Shown: positions 1 through 7,375 of the stretch, one piece after another
How the letters are laid out: every line of letters begins with the position of its first letter
Position numbering within the stretch: the stretch's first letter is position 1
Source of the DNA: Dyella japonica A8
Lineage (GTDB): Bacteria; Pseudomonadota; Gammaproteobacteria; Xanthomonadales; Rhodanobacteraceae
Direction: 5' to 3'
DNA: 64,000 bases
Assembly (NCBI RefSeq): GCF_000725385.1
Contig: NZ_CP008884.1
Location: 3,906,001-3,970,000 of the forward strand
Translations under genes and position numbers: made by a program
The notes under the pieces: model-generated
Seen by the model: the letters and a program-made list of their open reading frames with translations, nothing else
What the model was told of the DNA's origin: nothing
The model's database searches: none

Positions 1-28
1 CCGCGCGCGCAGTTGGCGGCCTGATCGG

Positions 29-481
29 TCACTCGACCGGGATATAGATGTCCGTTTCCGAGGCCGGATCCTCCGGCCCGGTGAAGCGCTCGTCGTAGCG
101 CTCGAACTCCACCCCGGACTGCACCCGCAGCCCCAGCTTGGGTAGCAGGCGCGTATGGATGGCCTGGAAGGCCTCGCCCAGGCCTGACACCAGGCCGCGG
201 TGGGTGAAGACGCCGTACTTCTGGGCCGGCACCGTGAACTTGACCATGCCCTCGGGCACCGCCGCGTCGTCCGCCACCGGGATGCCCGCCACATAGCGCA
301 GCATGCCATCCGGCATGGCCGCGCATACGCCATAGGCGATGCCGGGTTCCACGTTGGGCCCCACTTCGCCTTCACGCGGCAGGAAACGGTCCCACAGCGC
401 GCCGATGCCATTGGGGCTGCGGGAGATGTACTCCAGTCCGACCACCGTAAAAGCGGGCAAGGATACGATCCGATGATCCAT
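29..481 (-). CDS. GyrI-like small-molecule-binding domain protein
   Basis: A 150-residue protein that looks like a stand-alone GyrI-like/AraC effector-binding domain. It opens with the family-typical MDHRIVSLPAFTVVGLEY strand and has the 'YGVCAAMPDG...YVAGIPV' and 'KYGVFTHRG' segments of this fold. No DNA-binding domain is attached, so it probably binds a small hydrophobic or cationic ligand in the cytoplasm; that role is inference from the family. The start was placed at the internal ATG where homology begins, preceded by GGGACCTCGCC; a longer frame extends upstream but has no family character. It is transcribed alone, divergent from the DUF899 gene. Confidence 0.8.
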   Translation of the reverse strand: MDHRIVSLPAFTVVGLEYISRSPNGIGALWDRFLPREGEVGPNVEPGIAYGVCAAMPDGMLRYVAGIPVADDAAVPEGMVKFTVPAQKYGVFTHRGLVSGLGEAFQAIHTRLLPKLGLRVQSGVEFERYDERFTGPEDPASETDIYIPVE

Positions 482-708
482 GGCGAGGTCCCGGCGACTG
501 CATTGAACGAACCCCAAGCCTAAGCCACCCGGTGCCGATGACAACAGGGTGAAAAGGGCCACTTGCACCGCCGGTCGACTGTCTCGCAAGCTGGGGAGAT
601 GTCGAAACCGGCGCCCCCCGCTCGTCGTGAAGATAGACGCGCCTTTCGCCCCTGCGGGTCGACGCTGCGTCCCAACCCCTTCTTCCGCCGATCACCGCGA
701 GGTTTGTC

Positions 709-1419
709 ATGTCCCAGGCCCCCACCCTTGTCCCCGTCGCCGAACTGGTGAAGCGCAACGGCGTGACCTTCACCGGCGAAAGCGCCGAGTATCGCCATGC
801 CCGCAACGCACTGCTGGCCGAAGAACTGGAGCTTCGCCGCCAGATCGAGCGCGTGGCCGAGCAACGCCGTGCCCTGCCGCCCGGCCCCGAAGTGAAAGGC
901 GACTACCGGTTCATCGGCGAGCACGGCCCGGTCGACTTTGCCGGCCTGTTCGGCGACAAGCAGACCCTGGTGACCTACAGCTATATGTTCGGCCCGCAAC
1001 GCGAGCGTCCCTGCCCCATGTGCACCTCATTGCTCGGCGCCTGGAACGGCGAGGCGCGCGACATCCAGCAGCGCGTCGCGTTCGCGGTGATCGCCCGCTC
1101 GCCTATCGAGCGCCTCGTCGCGTTCAAGCAGGAGCGTGGCTGGAGGGACCTGCCGCTGTATTCGGATGTGAACGGCCACTTCAGTCGCGACTACCACGCT
1201 GTCGGCGACGACGGCAGCGACATTCCCGCGTTCAACGTGTTCACCCGGCGCGATGGCCACGTCCGCCTGTTCTGGGCCGGTGAAATGGGCATGGCCACGG
1301 CCGACCCCGGCCAGGACCCGCGCGGCGCGCCAGACCTGATGCCGATCTGGACCATCCTCGACTGCGTGCCCGAAGGGCGTGGTACGGACTGGTATCCGAA
1401 GCTCGACTACGGCAGCTGA
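709..1419 (+). CDS. DUF899 family thioredoxin-like protein
   Basis: A 236-residue cytoplasmic protein of the DUF899 family, which has a thioredoxin-like fold. The motif RPCPMCTSLL (about residues 103-112) carries a CxxC pair in the family position. It is preceded by a helical ELRRQIERV segment and followed by the conserved AFAVIARSP and FNVFTRRDG blocks. The biochemical role of DUF899 proteins is not settled; a redox function is inferred from CPMC. Translation starts at an ATG with GCGAGGT upstream. It converges on the PhnB-like gene across a GC-rich hairpin. Confidence 0.85.
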   Translation: MSQAPTLVPVAELVKRNGVTFTGESAEYRHARNALLAEELELRRQIERVAEQRRALPPGPEVKGDYRFIGEHGPVDFAGLFGDKQTLVTYSYMFGPQRERPCPMCTSLLGAWNGEARDIQQRVAFAVIARSPIERLVAFKQERGWRDLPLYSDVNGHFSRDYHAVGDDGSDIPAFNVFTRRDGHVRLFWAGEMGMATADPGQDPRGAPDLMPIWTILDCVPEGRGTDWYPKLDYGS

Positions 1420-1427
1420 CGACAAGC

Positions 1428-1452
1428 GACGGGCCGCCCTGGGCGGCCCGTC
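1428..1452. terminator. Bidirectional GC-rich hairpin between convergent genes
   Basis: GACGGGCCGCCC and GGGCGGCCCGTC form a near-continuous inverted repeat between two convergent stop codons. There is no T-tract on either side, so it is a likely but weak intrinsic terminator for both genes. Confidence 0.5.
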
Positions 1453-1462
1453 GCAGGGGACA

Positions 1463-1870
1463 TCAGTCCATCGACTTCAGGCAATTGACCATCCACGCCT
1501 TGCCGAAACGGTCGGTGAGCATGCCGAAGCGATGCGCCCAGAAGGTTTCGGCGATGGGCATGGTCACCTGGCCGCCCTCGGACAGCGCCGTGAACACGCG
1601 GTCGGCTTCGGCGGGGCTACCCACGTCGATGTTCACGCAGCCCTTGGAGATCGCCGTATTCGGCGGGGCGTCGGCGCCCATCAGGATGCTGGTGGGCGTT
1701 TCCAGTTGCGAATGCATCACGCGGCCGTGCGTTTCCGGCGGCATGTCCTGGGCCATGGGCGATTCGCCATACGTCATGCGCATGGTGATCTTGCCGTTGA
1801 AGGCCTTGGCATAGAAGTCGAACGCTTCCCGCGCCTGACCGTCGAAATCGAGATAGGGAATGAACTTCAT
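1463..1870 (-). CDS. PhnB-like VOC superfamily protein
   Basis: A 135-residue glyoxalase/VOC-fold protein of the PhnB / '3-demethylubiquinone methyltransferase-like' group. The N-terminal IPYLDFDGQAREAFDFYAKAF motif (shown here in part; residues 4-24) and the C-terminal FGMLTDRFGKAWMVN block are diagnostic. Members are small cytoplasmic proteins, usually of unknown substrate, that dimerise. The start ATG has a clear CAGGAG ribosome-binding site; an upstream extension of 21 codons in the same frame is not family-like. Confidence 0.85.
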   Translation of the reverse strand: MKFIPYLDFDGQAREAFDFYAKAFNGKITMRMTYGESPMAQDMPPETHGRVMHSQLETPTSILMGADAPPNTAISKGCVNIDVGSPAEADRVFTALSEGGQVTMPIAETFWAHRFGMLTDRFGKAWMVNCLKSMD

Positions 1871-2046
1871 CCGGGCTACTCCTGCTTCGTGGGGACCGTG
1901 GACCTTGCGGCGCCAGCCATCAAGGTCATCCATGACACCGCGCCGTGGGGGCTCCTCCGGCGTGATGGCTCACAAGGATGACGAACGGGCGTCTCAGGAA
2001 TCGACACGGCACCGGCCAGCGGTGCAACCGGCCCCGCGAGCGTCCG

Positions 2047-3828
2047 TCAGGCCCTGATCATGCCGTGGCCGTGGACTTCGGTGCCCGAGATGACGCGGTT
2101 GCGACCGGTGCGCTTGGCGCGATACAGCGCCGCGTCCGCTTCCTTGCGCAGCAGTTGCAGCTCATAGCCGGAGCTGTCGGTGGACGCCAGCCCGATGCTG
2201 GCGGAGAACGTGACCAGCCGGCCATCGCCTTCCACCGGCGTGGCCTCGATCGCCGCACGGATGCGATCCGCAATGGCCACGCCCTGCTCGCGGGTGCAGT
2301 CGGGCAGCAGGATGCCGAACTCTTCACCGCCCAGGCGGCCGAACAGGTCGGTGGGACGCAGCTGGCGGCGGCACAACGCCACCGTGTGCATAAGCACCAG
2401 GTCGCCCACGGCATGGCCGTAGGTGTCGTTGATCTGCTTGAAATGGTCCAGGTCGATGGAGATCAGGCAGGCCGCACCGGATTTCCTCTCGGTCAGGCGC
2501 AGCACGCGCTCCGCTTCGCTGACGAAGTGCTGATGGTTGTAGATGCCCGTCAGGCTGTCATGGTGGGACAACATCTTGAAGCGCAGCTGCGAGCGCTTGA
2601 TGCGGAACAGCCAGAACACGATGGACATCATCAGCAGGATCAGCATGGCGATGTAGAGCCGGCTGGTCTCCATCGCCTTGGTGTCCAGCGCCTGCTGCAG
2701 GCGCAGGATGTTGTTCTGCTTGCTCAGGCCTTCGGCTTCCAGCCGCTGCGCCAACATGTGCTGCTGCACAGCGGCATAGGCCAGTGAGCGGGCAGTGATG
2801 TCATCGATGTAGCCCTTATCCTGTGCCACATAGCGTTCGTAGTAGCCCAGCGAGGCCGCGGCGTTGCCGCGCCGCTTCTCCACCCGGTAGAGCACGGCGT
2901 ACGCGTTTCTTACCCATTCGCTGACCTCGTCCTGGCCGCTCATGGACAGCACGGCCAGCGCCGCCTTGCGTGCATTGACTTCATCACCCAGCTTTTCATA
3001 CGTCTGGGCCAGCTGGATCTGCAGACCGCGCATGTGGGAGTAATAGCGGTTGGTGTTGATGCTGGGAGCAACACGATTCAGCAGGGCCAATGCCTTGTCC
3101 GGCCGTTCCTCGGTGAGGTAGATGTCGCTCTTGATCAGCATCAGGGTGTTGGCAAACACCGGTTGCCCCGCAGTCGTGCAAGCCTCAATGGCTTCCTGCA
3201 ACTTGGGGCTGGACGAATTGAGCCGGTCGCTCTTGAAAAGTGCGCTCACCTCGATCGACAAGGGGTTGCACACGCTCTCGCCGGGCGGCAACGAGTCTTC
3301 CATCATGCGGGCATACTTGACCGCCGGATCGGTCTGCCCCGCCTGCACCATGAGTTGCGAAAGATTGGACAGCACGATGAAGCGCGCCAGTTTGTCGGTG
3401 ACCATCGGCAGATCGGAGGCCAACTGGTTGGCCAAAGTAAACGCTTCCTCGTAATGGCTGCTCAAGCCGAGGTTGTGCATCAGCAAGGCCATGGACTTGG
3501 CCTTCAGCGTCACGTCGCCGGAGTGATTGATGATGTCATGCAGCATCACGTTGGCGCGCGGGCCATCGCCCTCGAACGCGGTCTGCCATGCATCGAGATA
3601 ACGCAGGTACCACTGCTGGCTGGGCGTCAGCCGCGACGACTCATCGTGCAGCTGCGACAGCATCTGCAGGAAACGCGGATGATCGGTGGTGCGCACCCCT
3701 TCGGTCTGCGCAAGAAAGGAGCCGGCGTCGCTGACGGCTCCTGCGGCGTGGACCGTGCCGGCCAGCGCGCAGAAGGCCAGGCTCGCCAACGCGAGCCTGA
3801 GCCAACCGTTGAAGCGCCTGGCCGACAT
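2047..3828 (-). CDS. Membrane diguanylate cyclase with TPR-like periplasmic sensor
   Basis: A 593-residue protein. It has a signal peptide (1-28), an alpha-helical TPR-like periplasmic region (about 30-385), one membrane span (391-410, LYIAMLILLMMSIVFWLF) and a C-terminal GGDEF domain. The active-site loop is intact (RLGGEEF, GGEEF at 500-504). The product-inhibition I-site RxxD (RPTD, 491-494) sits exactly five residues upstream. It should synthesise c-di-GMP from two GTP in response to an envelope signal. It begins 8 bp after the stop of the borosin precursor gene, so it is almost certainly co-transcribed with it; that pairing is unusual. The start ATG follows TAGGCATAGGG, weakly Shine-Dalgarno-like. 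Confidence 0.9.
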   Translation of the reverse strand: MSARRFNGWLRLALASLAFCALAGTVHAAGAVSDAGSFLAQTEGVRTTDHPRFLQMLSQLHDESSRLTPSQQWYLRYLDAWQTAFEGDGPRANVMLHDIINHSGDVTLKAKSMALLMHNLGLSSHYEEAFTLANQLASDLPMVTDKLARFIVLSNLSQLMVQAGQTDPAVKYARMMEDSLPPGESVCNPLSIEVSALFKSDRLNSSSPKLQEAIEACTTAGQPVFANTLMLIKSDIYLTEERPDKALALLNRVAPSINTNRYYSHMRGLQIQLAQTYEKLGDEVNARKAALAVLSMSGQDEVSEWVRNAYAVLYRVEKRRGNAAASLGYYERYVAQDKGYIDDITARSLAYAAVQQHMLAQRLEAEGLSKQNNILRLQQALDTKAMETSRLYIAMLILLMMSIVFWLFRIKRSQLRFKMLSHHDSLTGIYNHQHFVSEAERVLRLTERKSGAACLISIDLDHFKQINDTYGHAVGDLVLMHTVALCRRQLRPTDLFGRLGGEEFGILLPDCTREQGVAIADRIRAAIEATPVEGDGRLVTFSASIGLASTDSSGYELQLLRKEADAALYRAKRTGRNRVISGTEVHGHGMIRA

Positions 3829-3836
3829 CCCTATGC

Positions 3837-4133
3837 CTAATGGGCGGTCGGTGCCACGCGACCTGCGGACTCGGGCGGCTCCTCGTCCGGCGCCTCTTCC
3901 TCGTCCGGCGTCGGCTCTTCGAAATCGGGGGACGTCTGCGAGCTCTGGGTCACGTGCATGTAGTACTTGCCGAACTCCTGCCCCAGCCAGGCGCTGTCAC
4001 CCGACGCCACGGCCGCCACCAGTGCTTCGGACGCGTCCGCGGCCGCCAGCAGGTTGGCCAGGTCTTCGGTAGGCGCATGGCGCAGCGAGGCGTCCTGGCC
4101 AATGGCTTCAAGCCAATCCATCGTATCCGTCAT
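3837..4133 (-). CDS. Candidate split-borosin precursor peptide
   Basis: A 98-residue protein. Residues 5-53 are a compact helical segment (MDWLEAIGQDASLRH...; AAVASGDSAWLG). It resembles the borosin-binding domain of Shewanella SonA, including the 'F/WL..IGQDA.L' start and the 'V..GD...L' end. Residues 54-70 (GKYYMHVTQSSQTSPD) are the most likely core or core-proximal region. Residues 71-98 form an acidic Pro/Glu-rich tail (PTPDEEEAPDEEPPE) ending APTAH. The gene lies 174 bp downstream of the methyltransferase gene on the same strand and 8 bp upstream of the GGDEF gene. The start ATG has a strong AAGGGGGA site; an in-frame 53-codon upstream extension was rejected because it lacks such a site. 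The RiPP-precursor role is inferred from the partner enzyme and this resemblance. Confidence 0.72.
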   Translation of the reverse strand: MTDTMDWLEAIGQDASLRHAPTEDLANLLAAADASEALVAAVASGDSAWLGQEFGKYYMHVTQSSQTSPDFEEPTPDEEEAPDEEPPESAGRVAPTAH

Positions 4134-4307
4134 AAATTGTCCCCCTTTCGCGTTACTGTGATGGTCTTGCAACGATGGCTGTGTCCTGCGCGCCACAATC
4201 GCGCAGGCCCAGCTTGATGACATCCGATGACAAACGTCACCGGTGTCCCTTCCATCACGCCATGCACCGACAGCCCTCTTACCGCCGTGCATGACGACTT
4301 TACTGGG

Positions 4308-5147
4308 TTACGCCGACTCGCTCCGCTTTTCCAGTGCATCCAGCTCGGCCAATCGGGCCCGCACGGCGAGATTGGGCTTCATGGCCCGCGCCGGGGGCAA
4401 CACCACGGTTTCCTCGGCGGTCAACTCGGCATGCGGCAGGTCGCGCAGCGCCACGCGGCGTATGCGTGGCTGCTGGATCGGCAACGTGGCCGCACGGTAG
4501 ATGATCAATGCATGGTCCAGCGGGTAGTCCTGGGCCAGCAGGTCCACCAGCAACTGGCGGTAGGCAGGCCCCGTGGCGCCGAAACGCGCCAGCGACAGAT
4601 CCCCGACGTGTCCGACCTGCCACAGCACCAGATAACCAGTAGGATCGATGCGGCGTTCGAACAGCAGCAGCTGGCTGGCCTCGAAATGCTGGCAACCGAA
4701 GCGGCCCGGGTCGATGCCCAGATCCGCGTAAAGACAATCCTCGGCGGAAATGCCCGGCTCCATGTGCGCCGGATAGCCCTCCGCACGCGCGACCTCGATG
4801 GCCTTGTGCGGCGACCAGGCGAAGATGCCGGGATGCCCGTAGAACACGCCGCAGACGCGCTTGCCGGCGCGTACCTCGGCCATCATCAGCTCGACCCATT
4901 CCTGGTAGGTGTCCCGTCGCGACTTGCCTTCGCGGTAATAGGGCTGGAGGCTGCGGACATCCGCGTGCATACGCTGCAGCCATGCTTCCACGATGCCGTC
5001 GGACACCCCCGCGAACACCACGTCCGACTGCGCGATGTGGCTGCGCGCCAGGGGCGTGAGATGGGAGCCGAGGGTCATGCCCAGTCCCACGCACGCGAGG
5101 CTGCCGCGGCGAACGTCCGTCGATGGCGAAATCGTGGAATGGTCCAT
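4308..5147 (-). CDS. Split-borosin alpha-N-methyltransferase (SonM-like, tetrapyrrole methylase fold)
   Basis: A 279-residue SAM-dependent methyltransferase of the tetrapyrrole-methylase (TP) fold. It is much closer to the borosin enzymes (SonM, OphMA methyltransferase domain) than to porphyrin methylases. Landmarks in order: GSLACVGLGM (15-24); a tyrosine pair Y70/Y71; RRDTY (77-81); YGHPGIFA (103-110); MEPGISAEDCLYADLGIDPG (129-148); FEASQ (155-159); YPLDH (208-212). In borosin enzymes the tyrosines and arginine of the second to fourth landmarks act in amide N-methylation of the precursor backbone. With no precursor fused to its C-terminus this is a split system, and the 98-residue gene downstream is the expected substrate. 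The start ATG follows a modest CGCGGG; no better start is visible. Confidence 0.87.
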   Translation of the reverse strand: MDHSTISPSTDVRRGSLACVGLGMTLGSHLTPLARSHIAQSDVVFAGVSDGIVEAWLQRMHADVRSLQPYYREGKSRRDTYQEWVELMMAEVRAGKRVCGVFYGHPGIFAWSPHKAIEVARAEGYPAHMEPGISAEDCLYADLGIDPGRFGCQHFEASQLLLFERRIDPTGYLVLWQVGHVGDLSLARFGATGPAYRQLLVDLLAQDYPLDHALIIYRAATLPIQQPRIRRVALRDLPHAELTAEETVVLPPARAMKPNLAVRARLAELDALEKRSESA

Positions 5148-5597
5148 CCCGCGATATTAGGGCAATTTCCCACAGCCGTGGGCGCCAAGCGGCCTATGGC
5201 AAAGAGCTACCCCGTTTTGGGGTAAGCCCGTGCGGCAAGCGCATACACCTGCGCCGCAAATGAACTGGCGAGTAGAAAAAATACGGCAAGGCCAGGCGTC
5301 GTCGACATGGCCGCCCTCGCCCTGGTCGACCGACGCGCCTGCGGGCAGCACGTGATCCGGAACAGGACTTGCTTGGCCGCAAGACGTAAAGCAACCGCGC
5401 GACAACCTTGGGCGGCATCGGCGGCACTCACTCTTTGTTTCGTCGTTGTCCACCCATCGATCGCCGCTGCGTCGTGGCGGCACCCGGCGCACATCGCAAG
5501 TACGGCCGCTTGCGGCCAGACGCGGGATGCGCGCATGGTGGCGGCCCCGGACGCGACGTCCCGCCCTCTTTCCATGTGCCTGACGAGGTTTACCGCA
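5148..5597. other. 450-bp divergent intergenic region
   Basis: This lies between the divergent borosin methyltransferase and peroxiredoxin genes. It holds a perfect small hairpin (TACCCC-GTTTT-GGGGTA, 5208-5224) close to the methyltransferase start and an A-rich patch near 5276. An open frame continuous with the peroxiredoxin runs through the right half, but it has no start signal and would bury the signal peptide. No convincing promoter hexamers were identified. Confidence 0.4.
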
Positions 5598-6212
5598 ATG
5601 AACAAACGCTTCCTGTGTTCCCTGGCTACCGCCGCCCTCACGGCCGGCCTCACCCTGGCGTCCCCCGTATTCGCCGCCATTAGCCAGGGCGCCACCGCCC
5701 CGGCCTTCACCGCCCAGGCCAGCCATGACGGCAAGAGTTCCACCATCTCCCTGGCCGACGCGCTGAAGAAGGGACCGGTGATCGTCTACTTCTTCCCCTC
5801 CGCCTATACCGGCGGCTGCGATATCGAAGCACACGCCTTCGCCACCGAGGCCGCGAAGTTCGCCGCGGCCGGCGCCAGCATCATTGGCGTTTCCGCCGAC
5901 AGCATCGAGCGCCTCAACACCTTCTCGGCCGACCCGAGCTACTGCGCGGGCAAGTTCCCGGTGGCCTCCGACCCCGAAGGCAAGATCGCCAAGCAGTTCG
6001 ACGTGAAGATGTCCGCCGCCGAACCCGGCGCGAAGGACGTGCGGGGCGAAGCCATCGAGCACGGCTTCATCTCCCGCGTGACCTTTGTGATCGGCAAGGA
6101 CGGCAAGGTGGCGGCGGTGTTCTCGTCGGAAGCCGATCACCTGCATCCGCAGGAGCACGTGAGCAAGTCGCTCGCGGTCGTGCAGCAGTTGCAGGCGGGC
6201 AAGGCGCCCTGA
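5598..6212 (+). CDS. Exported BCP/PrxQ-like peroxiredoxin
   Basis: A 204-residue thiol peroxidase with a cleavable signal peptide (1-27, ending PVFAA). The redoxin domain carries the peroxidatic cysteine C74 in FFPSAYTGGCDIEAHAF, the counterpart of the PrxQ motif F.P.A.T.GC..E. PrxQ enzymes usually have a resolving cysteine five residues later; here that position is alanine (A79). It may therefore act as a 1-Cys enzyme or use the cysteine in SYCAGKF. It should reduce peroxides in the periplasm. The start ATG follows GACGAGGTTTACCGCA, and the signal peptide supports this choice over the longer frame. Confidence 0.85.
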   Translation: MNKRFLCSLATAALTAGLTLASPVFAAISQGATAPAFTAQASHDGKSSTISLADALKKGPVIVYFFPSAYTGGCDIEAHAFATEAAKFAAAGASIIGVSADSIERLNTFSADPSYCAGKFPVASDPEGKIAKQFDVKMSAAEPGAKDVRGEAIEHGFISRVTFVIGKDGKVAAVFSSEADHLHPQEHVSKSLAVVQQLQAGKAP

Positions 6213-6263
6213 TCAGGCGCCGAGGTTCTTGATGCCGGCCAGGTAACGGCCGTGTCCCGACGC

Positions 6264-6297
6264 AAAAAGTGCCTCCATGCCATGCGCATGGAGGCAC
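6264..6297 (-). terminator. Intrinsic terminator of the DUF1254/DUF1214 operon
   Basis: Read on the minus strand, a 12-bp stem (GTGCCTCCATGC / GCATGGAGGCAC, 5-nt loop) is followed directly by TTTTT. It lies downstream of the second DUF1254/DUF1214 gene. Confidence 0.8.
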
Positions 6298-6346
6298 CAT
6301 GGTGGCGACCGCCTCGCATGGAGGCGATGCACCCCGCAAGCGGGCG

Positions 6347-7375
6347 TTAGTGGACCGGCTCCGGTGCCGGGAAGGTCCACTTGCCGTCCAGGATTTCCGG
6401 TCGCGGGCGATACAGGCGCACCCAGTAGTTCCAGCCCGGCGTGGTCGGCAGACAGTTGGGAATCTTGCCGTCGCAACCGCCGAACTGCACCGTCACCGAG
6501 CCATCCTCGTTCTTCTTAGCGGTCACGTTGTTGATGGCATAGGCGTTGTACTTGTTCGGCTGGAAATAACCCTTGGCGTTGTACATGCTGATCGACCAGA
6601 AGCCATCGACCGGCACGTCCTTGACCGTCAGCTTGTATACCGTCTTGCCGTCGTTCTTCGGCGGGGTGACGGTCAGGTAGGTGGCATCCTTGTCCGGGTT
6701 GCCACCCCAACCCGACGCCGTGCCGATCAGGTGGCGAATGGGATCCGTATCACTCTTGGTGCCAAACATCTTCTTGGTATCGGGCAGCGTACCCGCCAGC
6801 ACGACCAGCGCATCGCGGACTTTCTTCTGGCTTGCCATATCCCAGTGCGGGATATCGAAGCTGCCCTTGCCGGCCGGCTCCACCTTTATCTCGTCCTGAA
6901 GCGCATGAGCCTTTTTCATGTCCTCAGGATCCGTGGGGTCAACGAAGGTGCGCACCCCCACCATGACGTAGCGCGTACCCACCTGGTCCTTGCTGAAGGT
7001 GTATTTGCCCGCGCCATAGTTCACGGCCATCGCGTACTGTTCCTCATTGACGGCGATCAGCGACATGAAGCGCTTGCCCGCATCCGGCAGCGTCACCGTC
7101 ACCGGACCGGCGTCGAGATCCACCACCGCGGCGGAATAGAGCGTGTCCCGATTGGCGCGAATAATCGACTGGTTGTTGACATCCATCACTTCGCGGTGCT
7201 GATCGATCTTGCCGATACCACCGGCCCGCTTGATGGTCACGCCGAAGTACATGTCGCTTTCGGCGCGATTGAAGTTGTCCGGATTGACCGGAACCGGCTT
7301 GGCCTGCTCGCCTGACTGGGCAAACGCAGCGGCGCTCATGGCCAGCGCAAGCGTGGCAATCACCATCTTTTTCAT
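6347..7375 (-). CDS. Exported DUF1254/DUF1214 protein (short form)
   Basis: A 342-residue protein with a signal peptide (MKKMVIATLALAMSAAAFA) and the DUF1254-DUF1214 arrangement. The N-terminal half has the conserved RANRDTLYSAAVVDLDAGPV block. The C-terminal half has the DUF1214 signature (DGFWSISMYNAKGYF, then a Trp/Tyr-rich WNYWVRLYRPRPEIL end). Family function is unknown; members are exported beta-rich proteins often found in pairs. Its ATG overlaps the TGA of the upstream paralogue by 4 bp, so the two are probably translationally coupled and made in similar amounts. A strong terminator follows. Confidence 0.85.
   Translation of the reverse strand: MKKMVIATLALAMSAAAFAQSGEQAKPVPVNPDNFNRAESDMYFGVTIKRAGGIGKIDQHREVMDVNNQSIIRANRDTLYSAAVVDLDAGPVTVTLPDAGKRFMSLIAVNEEQYAMAVNYGAGKYTFSKDQVGTRYVMVGVRTFVDPTDPEDMKKAHALQDEIKVEPAGKGSFDIPHWDMASQKKVRDALVVLAGTLPDTKKMFGTKSDTDPIRHLIGTASGWGGNPDKDATYLTVTPPKNDGKTVYKLTVKDVPVDGFWSISMYNAKGYFQPNKYNAYAINNVTAKKNEDGSVTVQFGGCDGKIPNCLPTTPGWNYWVRLYRPRPEILDGKWTFPAPEPVH

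Noticed and set aside
5307..5597. 97-codon N-terminal extension of the peroxiredoxin
   Set aside because: It has no ribosome-binding site and would bury a clear signal peptide starting at 5598.
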